Source: Thermoplasmata archaeon (GTDB taxonomy: Archaea; Thermoplasmatota; Thermoplasmata; Thermoplasmatales; Thermoplasmataceae). From it: a DNA stretch of 5,246 nucleotides. Numbering within the stretch: position 1 is the first letter of the stretch; each line of letters begins with the position of its first letter. The stretch spans positions 1-5,246 of the forward strand of contig JAJZYV010000163.1 in NCBI GenBank assembly GCA_021797955.1, in the 5' to 3' direction. Shown here one piece after another: positions 1 through 5,246 of the stretch. The notes below the pieces were generated by a model, which saw only the letters and a program-made list of their open reading frames with translations, was not told the DNA's origin and did not search any database. Made by a program: the position numbers and the translations under genes.

Positions 1-278
1 AAAGTGAAAAACTTGCAAGATTCCTGGGGTTTAATATAATCAAAGTTAAAGGGGAAAAGGTAGCGGTTAGGCCGGAAGAAATAGAGATCGTTGAAAGCTC
101 AGAAATAACCGGCAAAATTTTAGGATACGGATTTGAAGGTTCAGGATATCGGCTGGACGTTGAACTGAATGATGGACAAAAAATTTGTATATCGGCGGGA
201 AGCACCCCTGAGAAAATTATTGGAGGAAAGAATATAAATGTGGGAATACGCTTTGGCGAAAAGATGAAATTGAAATGA
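1..278 (+). CDS. ABC transporter ATP-binding protein, C-terminal TOBE-like fragment (5' end outside window)
   Basis: The reading frame is open from base 3 and ends at TGA 276-278, leaving 91 residues of a protein whose start lies upstream of the window. The fragment opens with LARFLGFNII, soon followed by VAVRPEEIEIV. This resembles the junction seen after the nucleotide-binding domain in ABC ATPases of the sulfate/molybdate/iron/polyamine importer group (an A-x-F-[LI]-G-x-N stretch, then a [VI]-x-[VI]-R-P-E-[DE] motif opening the TOBE beta-barrel). The rest (GKILGYGFEGSGYRLDVEL, then VGIRFGEKMKLK) fits the closing TOBE strands. Such proteins power solute uptake at the cytoplasmic face, and TOBE senses substrate or regulates. 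Walker and signature motifs lie outside the window, so the substrate cannot be told. The gene converges with the XPB gene and is followed by T-runs. Family assignment rests on these motifs only. Confidence 0.72.
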   Translation, partial: SEKLARFLGFNIIKVKGEKVAVRPEEIEIVESSEITGKILGYGFEGSGYRLDVELNDGQKICISAGSTPEKIIGGKNINVGIRFGEKMKLK

Positions 279-318
279 ACTGGAGTCTTATATTCGGTCG
301 TTCACATGCGAATCAAGA

Positions 319-331
319 TTTTTTGGTTTTT
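319..331 (+). terminator. T-run terminator of the ABC ATPase gene
   Basis: Six Ts (319-324) and five Ts (327-331) separated by GG lie about 40 bases after the TGA at 276-278, with another six-T run at 360-365. Archaeal RNA polymerase commonly stops at such T-runs without needing a hairpin. All runs are on the + strand and so serve the ABC gene. No comparable run is seen for the convergent minus-strand gene. Confidence 0.5.
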
Positions 332-353
332 CATAGTTGATCAGTGCCATTAT

Positions 354-2177
354 TCATAATTTTTTAGTCATTTCAGTTCTGACATTCATCAATATTTCCT
401 CGTGCTCGATAATGGTATAACCGTATCCTCTTTCTGTGAGAAACAGCTGCCTTCTCATGGAATATTCCTGATCTACAGTATCTTTTGTTACGATACTGTA
501 AAAATTCGCGTTTACTCCGGTGGATTTTGGTCTCAAAATTCTTCCAAGTCTTTGGGCCTCCTCCTGCCTGGAACCAAAAGTACCGGATATCTGTATGGCA
601 ATGTTTGCATCGGGAAGATCTATTGCATAATTGGCAACCTTTGATACAATAAGCATTTTGATATCTCCCTTTCTGAACTTGGAGTAAAGCTCGTCTCTAA
701 GAACATTCTTCATCTTTCCTGTGATTATTGGAGCGTTTAGATCCTTTGACATTCGTTCCAGCTGATCTATGTAATCTCCAATAATTAAAATTGAATCATC
801 CGGTGAAAGCCGTGATATTATGGATTTAATTGCTTCCATTTTTGAGGGGTTTTCAGCAGCAACCCTATATTTGTCTTTCGGGGGAGCTATGGCATATGAC
901 ATTTTCAATTCCTCATCGGGGAATTTTACACGAACCTCAAAGCATTGGGCAGTAGCAATCCACCCCTGCTTTTCAAGATCTTTCCATGGTGCGTCGAATT
1001 TTTTAGGACCTATAAGTGAAAACACATCATCCTCCTTACCATCTTCTCTGACGAGGGTCGCCGTGAGGCCAAGTCTCTTCTTCGCCTGTATCTCCGAGGT
1101 AATTCTGAAAACAGGTGCTGGCAACAGATGCACCTCATCATATATTATAAGACCCCAGTTCCTTGCCTTAAAAACATCCAGGTTAGGATACTTTTCTGCA
1201 ATTTCATCATCAGAAACGGGATTATCCAGTGCAAATTCACCATCCTGGTTTTTATCAGAATCTTCCTTTTTCTTTCTCTGGTGATATGTAAGAATCTGGT
1301 AGCTTGTCACAGTGACGGGAAGAATTTCTTTGCTTTCGCCAGTGTATTCACCTATTGAAGCTGTAGAAAGATTGGATTTATCGAGAATTTCTCGGATCCA
1401 TTGCCTGACTGCGATAGTTCCCGTGGTTATTATGAGAGTGTTTTCTTTAATCTTTTCCATAACACCCATTCCAACCAGTGTCTTTCCTGCCCCACTTGGA
1501 AGTACTACTATCCCGCTCATGTTTCCATACGTTCCACTTATGAAGGAATCAATTGCCTCCTTTTGATATTGCCTTATGTGAAGATCTTTGCCGTTCCTGG
1601 TTTTTTCTGCAAGTGAAAAATCAAGTTGATCACCCGCTAAAAATCCAATAAGATCCTCTACTGGATATGAGATCTTTATTAGGGCCTGTTTGAGTCTTCC
1701 TCTGTAGAGTGACTTTACCTTAATTGCCCGAGGAGAAGTAACTTCTGTTATGTATTGCTTCATGACTTTTCTGCTGGCTATTTCCTGAATTGCTGTAACG
1801 TCTTCGGAAACAAGGTATATGTATTCAGGTATATTTTTAACAGTTGGCGAATAGACCGGCACATTTGGATCCGCGACTAGTTTAACCTTTCCATATCTGT
1901 TGTACCAGTCCTCTATGTTTACAACTATGTTTGATGGAATTTCAAATTTTGAATTTGCAACTAGAAATTTCATAATATCATTTAGCAATATCTTGCTAGA
2001 AGCTGCATTCCATATTGCAAGCGGTGTAATCTTATATGTATGTATATGCTCTGGAGATTTTATTAACTCCGCAAAAGTTCCAAGCTTATCTCTACATTCG
2101 TGATTTGCATCGATCTCAACATCTAAAAAAATTGTTCCGTCACCCTGTATAATTAACGATCTTTTTTCATTGTTCAT
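354..2177 (-). CDS. xpb: XPB-family DNA repair helicase, long (bacterial-type) form
   Basis: A 607-residue superfamily 2 ATP-dependent 3'-5' DNA helicase of the XPB/Rad25 family, expected to open DNA in nucleotide excision repair. Residues ~7-100 form an N-terminal domain (LIIQGDGTIFLDVE, PEHIHTYKITPLAIWNA) like the one of mycobacterial XPB and absent from short archaeal XPBs such as that of Archaeoglobus. RQYQKEAIDSF (202-212) leads into Walker A LPSGAGKT (226-233). Motif II is DEVH (347-350), motif III LTATL (371-375), and the XPB-specific RED triplet is R377-E378-D379. The second RecA lobe ends in motif VI QEEAQRLGRILRP (538-550). All expected catalytic motifs are intact. An acidic/charged stretch at ~300-335 appears to add about 25 residues before motif II relative to mycobacterial XPB as I recall it. 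The start ATG sits ~30 nt from a TATA box, consistent with a leaderless mRNA. No Bax1 nuclease gene lies in the window. Confidence 0.96.
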   Translation of the reverse strand: MNNEKRSLIIQGDGTIFLDVEIDANHECRDKLGTFAELIKSPEHIHTYKITPLAIWNAASSKILLNDIMKFLVANSKFEIPSNIVVNIEDWYNRYGKVKLVADPNVPVYSPTVKNIPEYIYLVSEDVTAIQEIASRKVMKQYITEVTSPRAIKVKSLYRGRLKQALIKISYPVEDLIGFLAGDQLDFSLAEKTRNGKDLHIRQYQKEAIDSFISGTYGNMSGIVVLPSGAGKTLVGMGVMEKIKENTLIITTGTIAVRQWIREILDKSNLSTASIGEYTGESKEILPVTVTSYQILTYHQRKKKEDSDKNQDGEFALDNPVSDDEIAEKYPNLDVFKARNWGLIIYDEVHLLPAPVFRITSEIQAKKRLGLTATLVREDGKEDDVFSLIGPKKFDAPWKDLEKQGWIATAQCFEVRVKFPDEELKMSYAIAPPKDKYRVAAENPSKMEAIKSIISRLSPDDSILIIGDYIDQLERMSKDLNAPIITGKMKNVLRDELYSKFRKGDIKMLIVSKVANYAIDLPDANIAIQISGTFGSRQEEAQRLGRILRPKSTGVNANFYSIVTKDTVDQEYSMRRQLFLTERGYGYTIIEHEEILMNVRTEMTKKL

Positions 2178-2202
2178 GAGTATAATTTATGTATCGTTCA
2201 AC

Positions 2203-2211
2203 AAATAAAAA
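2203..2211 (-). promoter_or_regulatory. TATA box of the XPB gene (leaderless-type spacing)
   Basis: Read on the minus strand, TTTTTATTT is centred about 30 nt before the XPB start codon (ATG at 2177-2175). With the usual archaeal TATA-to-start-of-transcription distance of ~26 nt, transcription would begin only a few bases before the ATG, giving an essentially leaderless mRNA. No Shine-Dalgarno sequence precedes the ATG, which agrees. Confidence 0.6.
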
Positions 2212-2225
2212 CTTACTCAATGGAT

Positions 2226-2245
2226 CTATGGCGATCATCAACTGT
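2226..2245 (-). promoter_or_regulatory. Shared 20-nt element, XPB-side copy
   Basis: On the minus strand this reads ACAGTTGATGATCGCCATAG. It lies 14 bases upstream of the XPB TATA box and points toward that gene. The other copy (2395-2414) reads ACAATCAATGATCGCCATAG. The inner 13 bases are identical and the outer 7 differ only by three transitions. The position just upstream of a TATA/BRE is typical of archaeal activator sites, so a shared transcription-factor site is the favoured reading. Confidence 0.5.
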
Positions 2246-2394
2246 TATTTCATTTGCAAAAAAATTGACAGAGAACCCTGATATCATTGATTCCACGAAT
2301 GAAGTTCTATAATGAGCATTACATCATACAGAAATTTGATTCAAAAACGTAGAATATTAAACTGTCCAGAGCATATTTTCACGTAAAATTTCTG

Positions 2395-2414
2395 ACAATC
2401 AATGATCGCCATAG
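2395..2414 (+). promoter_or_regulatory. Shared 20-nt element, membrane-cluster-side copy
   Basis: On the plus strand this reads ACAATCAATGATCGCCATAG and ends one base before the TATA box at 2416-2426. It therefore overlaps the position of the BRE that TFB would contact. It matches the XPB-side copy at 17 of 20 bases in the same orientation relative to transcription. Overlap with the BRE could mean repression by steric block or direct recruitment of TFB/TBP. Confidence 0.5.
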
Positions 2415-2415
2415 G

Positions 2416-2426
2416 TTTATAAAAAA
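2416..2426 (+). promoter_or_regulatory. TATA box of the membrane-protein cluster
   Basis: TTTATAAAAAA is a near-consensus archaeal TATA box. Its centre is about 37 nt before the ATG at 2457, so transcription should start near 2446 and leave a leader of about 10 nt. No convincing Shine-Dalgarno sequence is present in that leader. Confidence 0.65.
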
Positions 2427-2456
2427 GTCATAAATAAATGTATTAGATCAGGGAAT

Positions 2457-3113
2457 ATGTCAGAAAGCATAACCTCTTTGATGCGTAATGGGTATTTAGC
2501 CAATGAGATTTCTGTTCGGAATCATAAAAAATTGGATATTTTCATGATTTCACAAGGAGTACAAACAACAGTAAATAAGAAACAAAGGAAGTTCAATAGG
2601 AAAAGAATCGGTTTAGTCATTTCTGTGATACTTGTAACGACAATGTTTTTTGGATTTTACGCTACTTTGGGTGGTTCTATGATATTAAACGAAGTTGGGA
2701 CATCCGTAAGTTATTTTGAATCGGGTCACAGTCAGGTGAGCAATGAAAATTTTGCCTATTATTATTTTGCATGGTGGAGTCCATCTCAAGGCAATCCGGT
2801 ACAATCTTTTCTCAATGCAATTAATGCTTCTGGATTAGGATTTATAATTAATTCTATTGGTAACTTGTTAGGTTATGCTTTACACACGCAACCACTACCA
2901 TACACCGCTCTAATGGCTTTTGCTGCCGGTCTGTTCTTTGCAATATATAAAGCTTATTCTTATAAGGCTGCTTTAACCGCTGCAACACAAGCAGCTGCAG
3001 ACGCTGGAGCATCTGGTGCAGACGTTGCCGCCATTGTAGCTGATTCTTCGGTACTGGCAACGACTCTGGGTGGGTTCATGAAAGGTTACGCTATGGCAAT
3101 AGGAGCACTGTAG
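2457..3113 (+). CDS. Predicted membrane protein with hydrophobic Ala/Gly-rich C-terminus, unknown function
   Basis: I do not recognise this 218-residue protein. Residues 1-50 are polar and end in a basic stretch (KKQRKFNRKR, 41-50) just before a clear transmembrane helix (~51-72). The basic stretch suggests an internal N-terminus and an external following segment. Residues ~80-120 are aromatic/polar (FAYYYFAWWS at 99-108). Two further hydrophobic segments lie at ~123-142 and ~149-166. The last ~50 residues are very rich in Ala, Gly, Ser and Thr and end in a hydrophobic tail (GFMKGYAMAIGAL). There are no cysteines. The start at 2457 fits the TATA box at 2416-2426; Met30 (2544) is an alternative. 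It is the first gene of the cluster and runs into the next gene with almost no gap. It could be a substrate or precursor of the SpoIIM-type protein downstream, or a structural partner; neither is shown. Confidence 0.85.
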   Translation: MSESITSLMRNGYLANEISVRNHKKLDIFMISQGVQTTVNKKQRKFNRKRIGLVISVILVTTMFFGFYATLGGSMILNEVGTSVSYFESGHSQVSNENFAYYYFAWWSPSQGNPVQSFLNAINASGLGFIINSIGNLLGYALHTQPLPYTALMAFAAGLFFAIYKAYSYKAALTAATQAAADAGASGADVAAIVADSSVLATTLGGFMKGYAMAIGAL

Positions 3114-3127
3114 TCAGCGTGAGACTT

Positions 3128-3565
3128 ATGAAAATAGTTTTTACTCCCAATAATTTTATAATAAATGATCAAAGCTATCCGTATGAACTTGCTCTGGTGG
3201 AAGTAAATTTAAGGAACAAACAAACTGGCTGGAAAAGGATAATTTTATCATTATTTATTTATTCATTAATATTGATGTTTTTCTTAGTGATTCCATTTTC
3301 TGGTACGTCATTATATTCAGCTGAATCATTAATGTTGGTATTATCCTTCATAATAATACCAATTTACATTCTGGAGATTTTTCATAAATACATGTTTGAG
3401 TTTGCCTTTTTAGGATTAGAGGGGGAAAAGAAAAAATATTTCTTGAATTATGACGCTCAGAATAGATGTTTGATCTCCTTAATCGTCCAAAAGGGCGGAA
3501 CAGTTACCTATAATTATCCCATTTATGCTGCACGGAAAAGGTTCATGAAAAAAAAAGGAAATTAG
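3128..3565 (+). CDS. Small membrane protein with two-helix hairpin, unknown function (possible bacterial-PH-like fold)
   Basis: A 145-residue protein from ATG 3128, which has GTGA five bases upstream as a plausible ribosome-binding site. A GTG at 3119, preceded by AGGAG at 3103-3107, would add three residues. Residues 1-37 are polar with alternating hydrophobics (IVFTPNNFIINDQSYPYELALVEV), suggesting beta strands. Transmembrane helices follow at ~38-57 and ~66-86, forming a tight hairpin. Residues 90-145 are cytoplasmic-looking and end in a strongly basic tail (AARKRFMKKKGN). The order strand pair, helix hairpin, strands resembles the small bacterial-PH-like or DUF6232-type membrane proteins, but this is only an analogy of layout. 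The gene starts 5-14 nt after the preceding stop, so co-transcription is nearly certain. An immunity or accessory role would fit the neighbourhood but is not shown. Confidence 0.85.
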   Translation: MKIVFTPNNFIINDQSYPYELALVEVNLRNKQTGWKRIILSLFIYSLILMFFLVIPFSGTSLYSAESLMLVLSFIIIPIYILEIFHKYMFEFAFLGLEGEKKKYFLNYDAQNRCLISLIVQKGGTVTYNYPIYAARKRFMKKKGN

Positions 3566-3574
3566 TAATGCTGC

Positions 3575-3585
3575 TTTTATAAAAA
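3575..3585 (+). promoter_or_regulatory. TATA-like/T-rich element after the second membrane gene
   Basis: TTTTATAAAAA stands 10 bases after the stop codon at 3563-3565. It matches a TATA box, which would place transcription start near 3607, but it is ~100 nt from the next start codon and no ORF begins where expected. It could be a distal promoter for the third gene or simply AT-rich spacer. Confidence 0.3.
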
Positions 3586-3631
3586 GAATGGGGATATTTA
3601 GGGAAGCATAAGAAAATTTTAGGTGATATTA

Positions 3632-3640
3632 TTTTATATC
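3632..3640 (+). promoter_or_regulatory. Candidate TATA box of the RDD-SpoIIM gene
   Basis: TTTTATATC is centred at about 3636, 26 nt before an ATG at 3662 and 48 nt before the start of the large gene at 3684. Transcription would start close to 3662. That gives either a ~22-nt leader for the large gene, with only a weak AAGGAT (3668-3673) as ribosome site, or a leaderless nine-codon upstream ORF (3662-3691) overlapping its start. It suggests the third gene can be expressed independently of the first two. Confidence 0.45.
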
Positions 3641-3683
3641 TATCGGGGAATTGAGATAATTATGCACAAGGATTTGGGTTGCT

Positions 3684-5093
3684 ATGTATAAAAGTATAGG
3701 AATTATAGGATTTGAAATTTCAGACTATTTTACTAGGTTTCTATCGTATATAGTCGATTTGACTGTAATTATGGGGTTAGTTACTCTCTTGCTAGTGCAT
3801 TTGTATAATGAACCGCCTTTAATCTTTCAATTCCCATTTTATTATCTTTATACACATAATTCTATTCATAGATTGTTATTTAATTCAAGCGGAATTGATT
3901 TCCTTATTCTATTCTTGCTAATCACATTTTTTTATTACTGTCTATTTTTCTATTTGGGATTTACACCAGGAGGGATAATACTTAATCTTAGAATAACATA
4001 CTTTGAAAGCAACCATACAGGGAAGTTGAAAACGTCAAGAAAAATATTATCTTTAAGCAACTTTGGAAAAACATCATTAAGATCTATTTTCATGGTAATA
4101 CCGTTAATACCGCTTGCTGACAATCTGCTTGCCAAAAATGCAATGAAGTACACTGATAATAGCTTTAGATGTGCAATTGTGCATCCACTGAAACTTTATG
4201 ACGTAAAAAAGAGTTCCATGTTGAAAAGCGGTAAAAAACAGAAAAGAATGAATAATAGGCTGATCAGTTACGATGAATTTAAGGAATTTTATAAGTTAAA
4301 AGATAATAGAGCAACACCTACCAAAAAAAAGAAACCGCTGGGAACAAACCCATTAAGATCAACCTCTCTGACCACATCTCATATTGATAGAATTGGTAAG
4401 ATCTTGAAACTTAAAACGTTTTATATGACTGGTTTAACAGAAAAAATTACTAATAAGAAAGATACCGTAAAGGATAGCCCGTTTAAGGTTGTTAGGAGAA
4501 GTAGATTTGGCATGCTTTCAGTTGGAGGTCTACTCTATTTTATCCCCTTTATCATGGCCATTATTGTCGGTTGGCACATAACAGATGCCACAACTTTCCC
4601 TACACCTCCCCCTCTATTAGCAGATAGATTTACTTCTCCTCAAGGATATGCTGAGGTTCAAACCTCTATTTTTAATAATAATATTGGGATTGACCTAAAA
4701 TTCTTCATTTTAGGCGGTTTCACAATGTTTTTCTTGCCTTTTTTGGGTATTTATTCATCCATATATCTACCGGGCATTACTATAGCCAGCTCCCTACATT
4801 CACAATTTTGGTATTTTACTCTGTATTCTATTTTACCGCAATTAATACCTGAATCCTTCGGTTATGTTTTCGGAATAATTTCGGGGCTTTATTTATCCAA
4901 GATTTTAATAGATTCGTTTGTTGCATATTCAAGAGGGGAAAATACAGACCTTTTTTTGGGAACAATTTATGAAGATATGAAACAGTTTTTAACCCTTTTA
5001 GCAATTTCCTTTGCATTGATTCTAATAGCCTCTTATATAGAAGCCTATGTCACATCTTATATTATAAATCATTTTTATTTTGTCAATTCTTGA
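3684..5093 (+). CDS. RDD domain-SpoIIM (DUF95)-like domain fusion membrane protein
   Basis: A 469-residue polytopic membrane protein with two apparent modules. Residues ~14-165 read as an RDD domain: R18 and D25 in the first helix (RFLSYIVD), a second helix at ~72-93, then GFTPGGIILNLRI (92-104), matching the G-x-T-P-G-K-x-[LI]-L-x-L-R-V loop, and D146 after the third helix (IPLADNLL). Residues ~172-272 are a Lys/Arg-rich, probably cytoplasmic linker. Residues ~275-469 resemble SpoIIM/DUF95: a first helix (~278-298), an external segment, IFNNNIGIDLKFFILGGFT (329-347, like the family's N-N-x-x-x-x-x-x-x-x-x-G stretch), LPQLIPESFGYVFGIISGL (384-402, with E390 at the conserved Glu of the H-G-x-x-E region, the His replaced), and a last helix (~434-460). 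No upstream in-frame ATG is possible because of the TAA at 3657. RDD and SpoIIM usually occur as separate adjacent genes. Function is unknown; a transport or membrane-complex role is inferred. Confidence 0.82.
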   Translation: MYKSIGIIGFEISDYFTRFLSYIVDLTVIMGLVTLLLVHLYNEPPLIFQFPFYYLYTHNSIHRLLFNSSGIDFLILFLLITFFYYCLFFYLGFTPGGIILNLRITYFESNHTGKLKTSRKILSLSNFGKTSLRSIFMVIPLIPLADNLLAKNAMKYTDNSFRCAIVHPLKLYDVKKSSMLKSGKKQKRMNNRLISYDEFKEFYKLKDNRATPTKKKKPLGTNPLRSTSLTTSHIDRIGKILKLKTFYMTGLTEKITNKKDTVKDSPFKVVRRSRFGMLSVGGLLYFIPFIMAIIVGWHITDATTFPTPPPLLADRFTSPQGYAEVQTSIFNNNIGIDLKFFILGGFTMFFLPFLGIYSSIYLPGITIASSLHSQFWYFTLYSILPQLIPESFGYVFGIISGLYLSKILIDSFVAYSRGENTDLFLGTIYEDMKQFLTLLAISFALILIASYIEAYVTSYIINHFYFVNS

Positions 5094-5131
5094 CAATACT
5101 TTCGCATTTTTCCTGAAAACGACATTGTCAA
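5080..5131 (+). repeat. Three TTGTCAA/TTGACAA repeats spanning the stop codon of the last gene
   Basis: TTGTCAA (5080-5086) and TTGACAA (5090-5096) form a perfect 7-bp inverted repeat with a 3-base loop, across the TGA at 5091-5093. TTGACAAT (5090-5097) also pairs with ATTGTCAA (5124-5131), so two stems compete for the same middle arm. A five-T run (5107-5111) lies between. The region may act as transcript end/processing signal or as a protein-binding site; stems are short and AT-rich. Confidence 0.4.
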
Positions 5132-5187
5132 AAATTGGTTGATTTTATCGCGGCATACTCTATCTGACCGAAAACATGGAACTTCTG

Positions 5188-5196
5188 ATATAAATA
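5188..5196 (+). promoter_or_regulatory. Possible TATA box for a gene beyond the window
   Basis: ATATAAATA would place transcription start near 5218. Two forward frames stay open from there to the right edge, but no ATG is present before the window ends, so the downstream gene is unseen. The reverse strand also offers a TATA-like TATTTATAT here, so the direction is uncertain. Confidence 0.28.
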
Positions 5197-5246
5197 GCGC
5201 AGTTATCACCAGATACAACGGGTTTCACTGAATTCCAGTATTATTT

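Larger units (their letters stand above)
2178..2456. other. Divergent intergenic region between XPB and the membrane-protein cluster
   Basis: This 279-base stretch contains the two outward-facing promoters and the duplicated 20-nt element described separately. No tRNA, strong RNA fold or CRISPR-like repeat is visible. Two very short + strand ORFs overlap at TAATG: 2220-2312 (30 aa, starting MDLWRSSTV) and 2312-2386 (24 aa, starting MSITSYRNL). A TATA-like TATAATTTA at 2181-2189 lies ~35 nt before the first. They are more likely chance or remnant sequence than genes. Confidence 0.6.

Noticed and set aside
820..1284. Long open frame on the plus strand, and several others, inside the XPB region
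   Set aside because: They lie antisense to a protein with complete helicase motifs, have no promoter of their own and give low-complexity, family-less translations.
2222..2415. Inverted 13-bp repeats enclosing ~165 bases could be the ends of a MITE-like element
   Set aside because: No matching target-site duplication is seen outside the arms, no transposase-like remnant was recognised between them, and both arms sit neatly upstream of TATA boxes, so a regulatory role explains them better.
3621..3627. AGGTGAT, a strong Shine-Dalgarno match, between the second and third membrane genes
   Set aside because: No ATG, GTG or TTG follows at a usable distance; the next codons lead to a TGA within ten codons without a start.
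3128..5093. Lower GC of the membrane genes (15 of 60 bases at 3901-3960 versus 26 of 60 at 421-480) as a sign of foreign origin
   Set aside because: Hydrophobic membrane segments rich in Phe, Ile, Leu and Tyr force AT-rich codons, so the difference between two sampled stretches is not evidence of transfer.
5094..5231. Open continuation of the last gene's frame beyond its TGA for 45 codons (QYFRIFPEND...)
   Set aside because: The stop ends a complete SpoIIM-like domain, the extension resembles nothing I recognise, and there is no sign of recoding such as a selenocysteine-type hairpin of convincing size.
5169..5240. Reverse-strand peptide YWNSVKPVVSGDNCAIYIR... looked like a possible gene end
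   Set aside because: It is only about 26 codons between two stops, lacks a start codon at its beginning, and no family could be named.

Overview
This window looks like a chromosomal piece of an AT-rich archaeon, most likely an acidophilic Thermoplasmatales-type euryarchaeon. The evidence is archaeal TATA boxes (TTTATAAAA types) about 26-37 nt before start codons, at least one apparently leaderless gene, frequent ATA/AGA/AGG codons, T-run rather than hairpin termination, and coding sequence of roughly 25-43% GC in sampled 60-base stretches. The genus-level placement is inference; no rRNA or other marker gene is present.

Layout. 1-278 (+) is the C-terminal TOBE-like tail of an ABC-transporter ATPase, cut by the window edge, followed by T-runs. 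354-2177 (-), convergent with it, is a complete long-form XPB DNA-repair helicase. It carries the N-terminal domain known from bacterial (mycobacterial) and eukaryotic XPB and an extra acidic insert before the DEVH box. 2178-2456 is a divergent promoter region. Both promoters in it carry the same 20-nt element (17/20 identical, the inner 13 perfect) in the same orientation relative to their gene. 2457-5093 (+) is a run of three membrane-protein genes: a 218-aa protein with a hydrophobic Ala/Gly-rich C-terminus, a ~145-aa protein with a two-helix hairpin, and a 469-aa protein that reads as an RDD domain joined to a SpoIIM/DUF95-type domain. 5094-5246 holds short inverted repeats around the last stop codon and a possible promoter for a gene beyond the window.

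How the parts may work together. The three membrane genes are co-directional. The first two are almost certainly co-transcribed (gap of 5-14 nt), and the third lies 118 nt later with its own candidate TATA box. RDD and SpoIIM proteins are often separate neighbouring genes, and DUF95/SpoIIM proteins are standard members of circular-bacteriocin clusters. The trio is therefore a candidate for a small export or antimicrobial/immunity-like system, with the RDD-SpoIIM protein as the membrane machine and the 218-aa protein as possible substrate or partner. This is inference from architecture; no enzyme, protease or ABC ATPase of such a system lies inside the window. The shared element suggests that the repair helicase and the membrane cluster answer to the same regulator.
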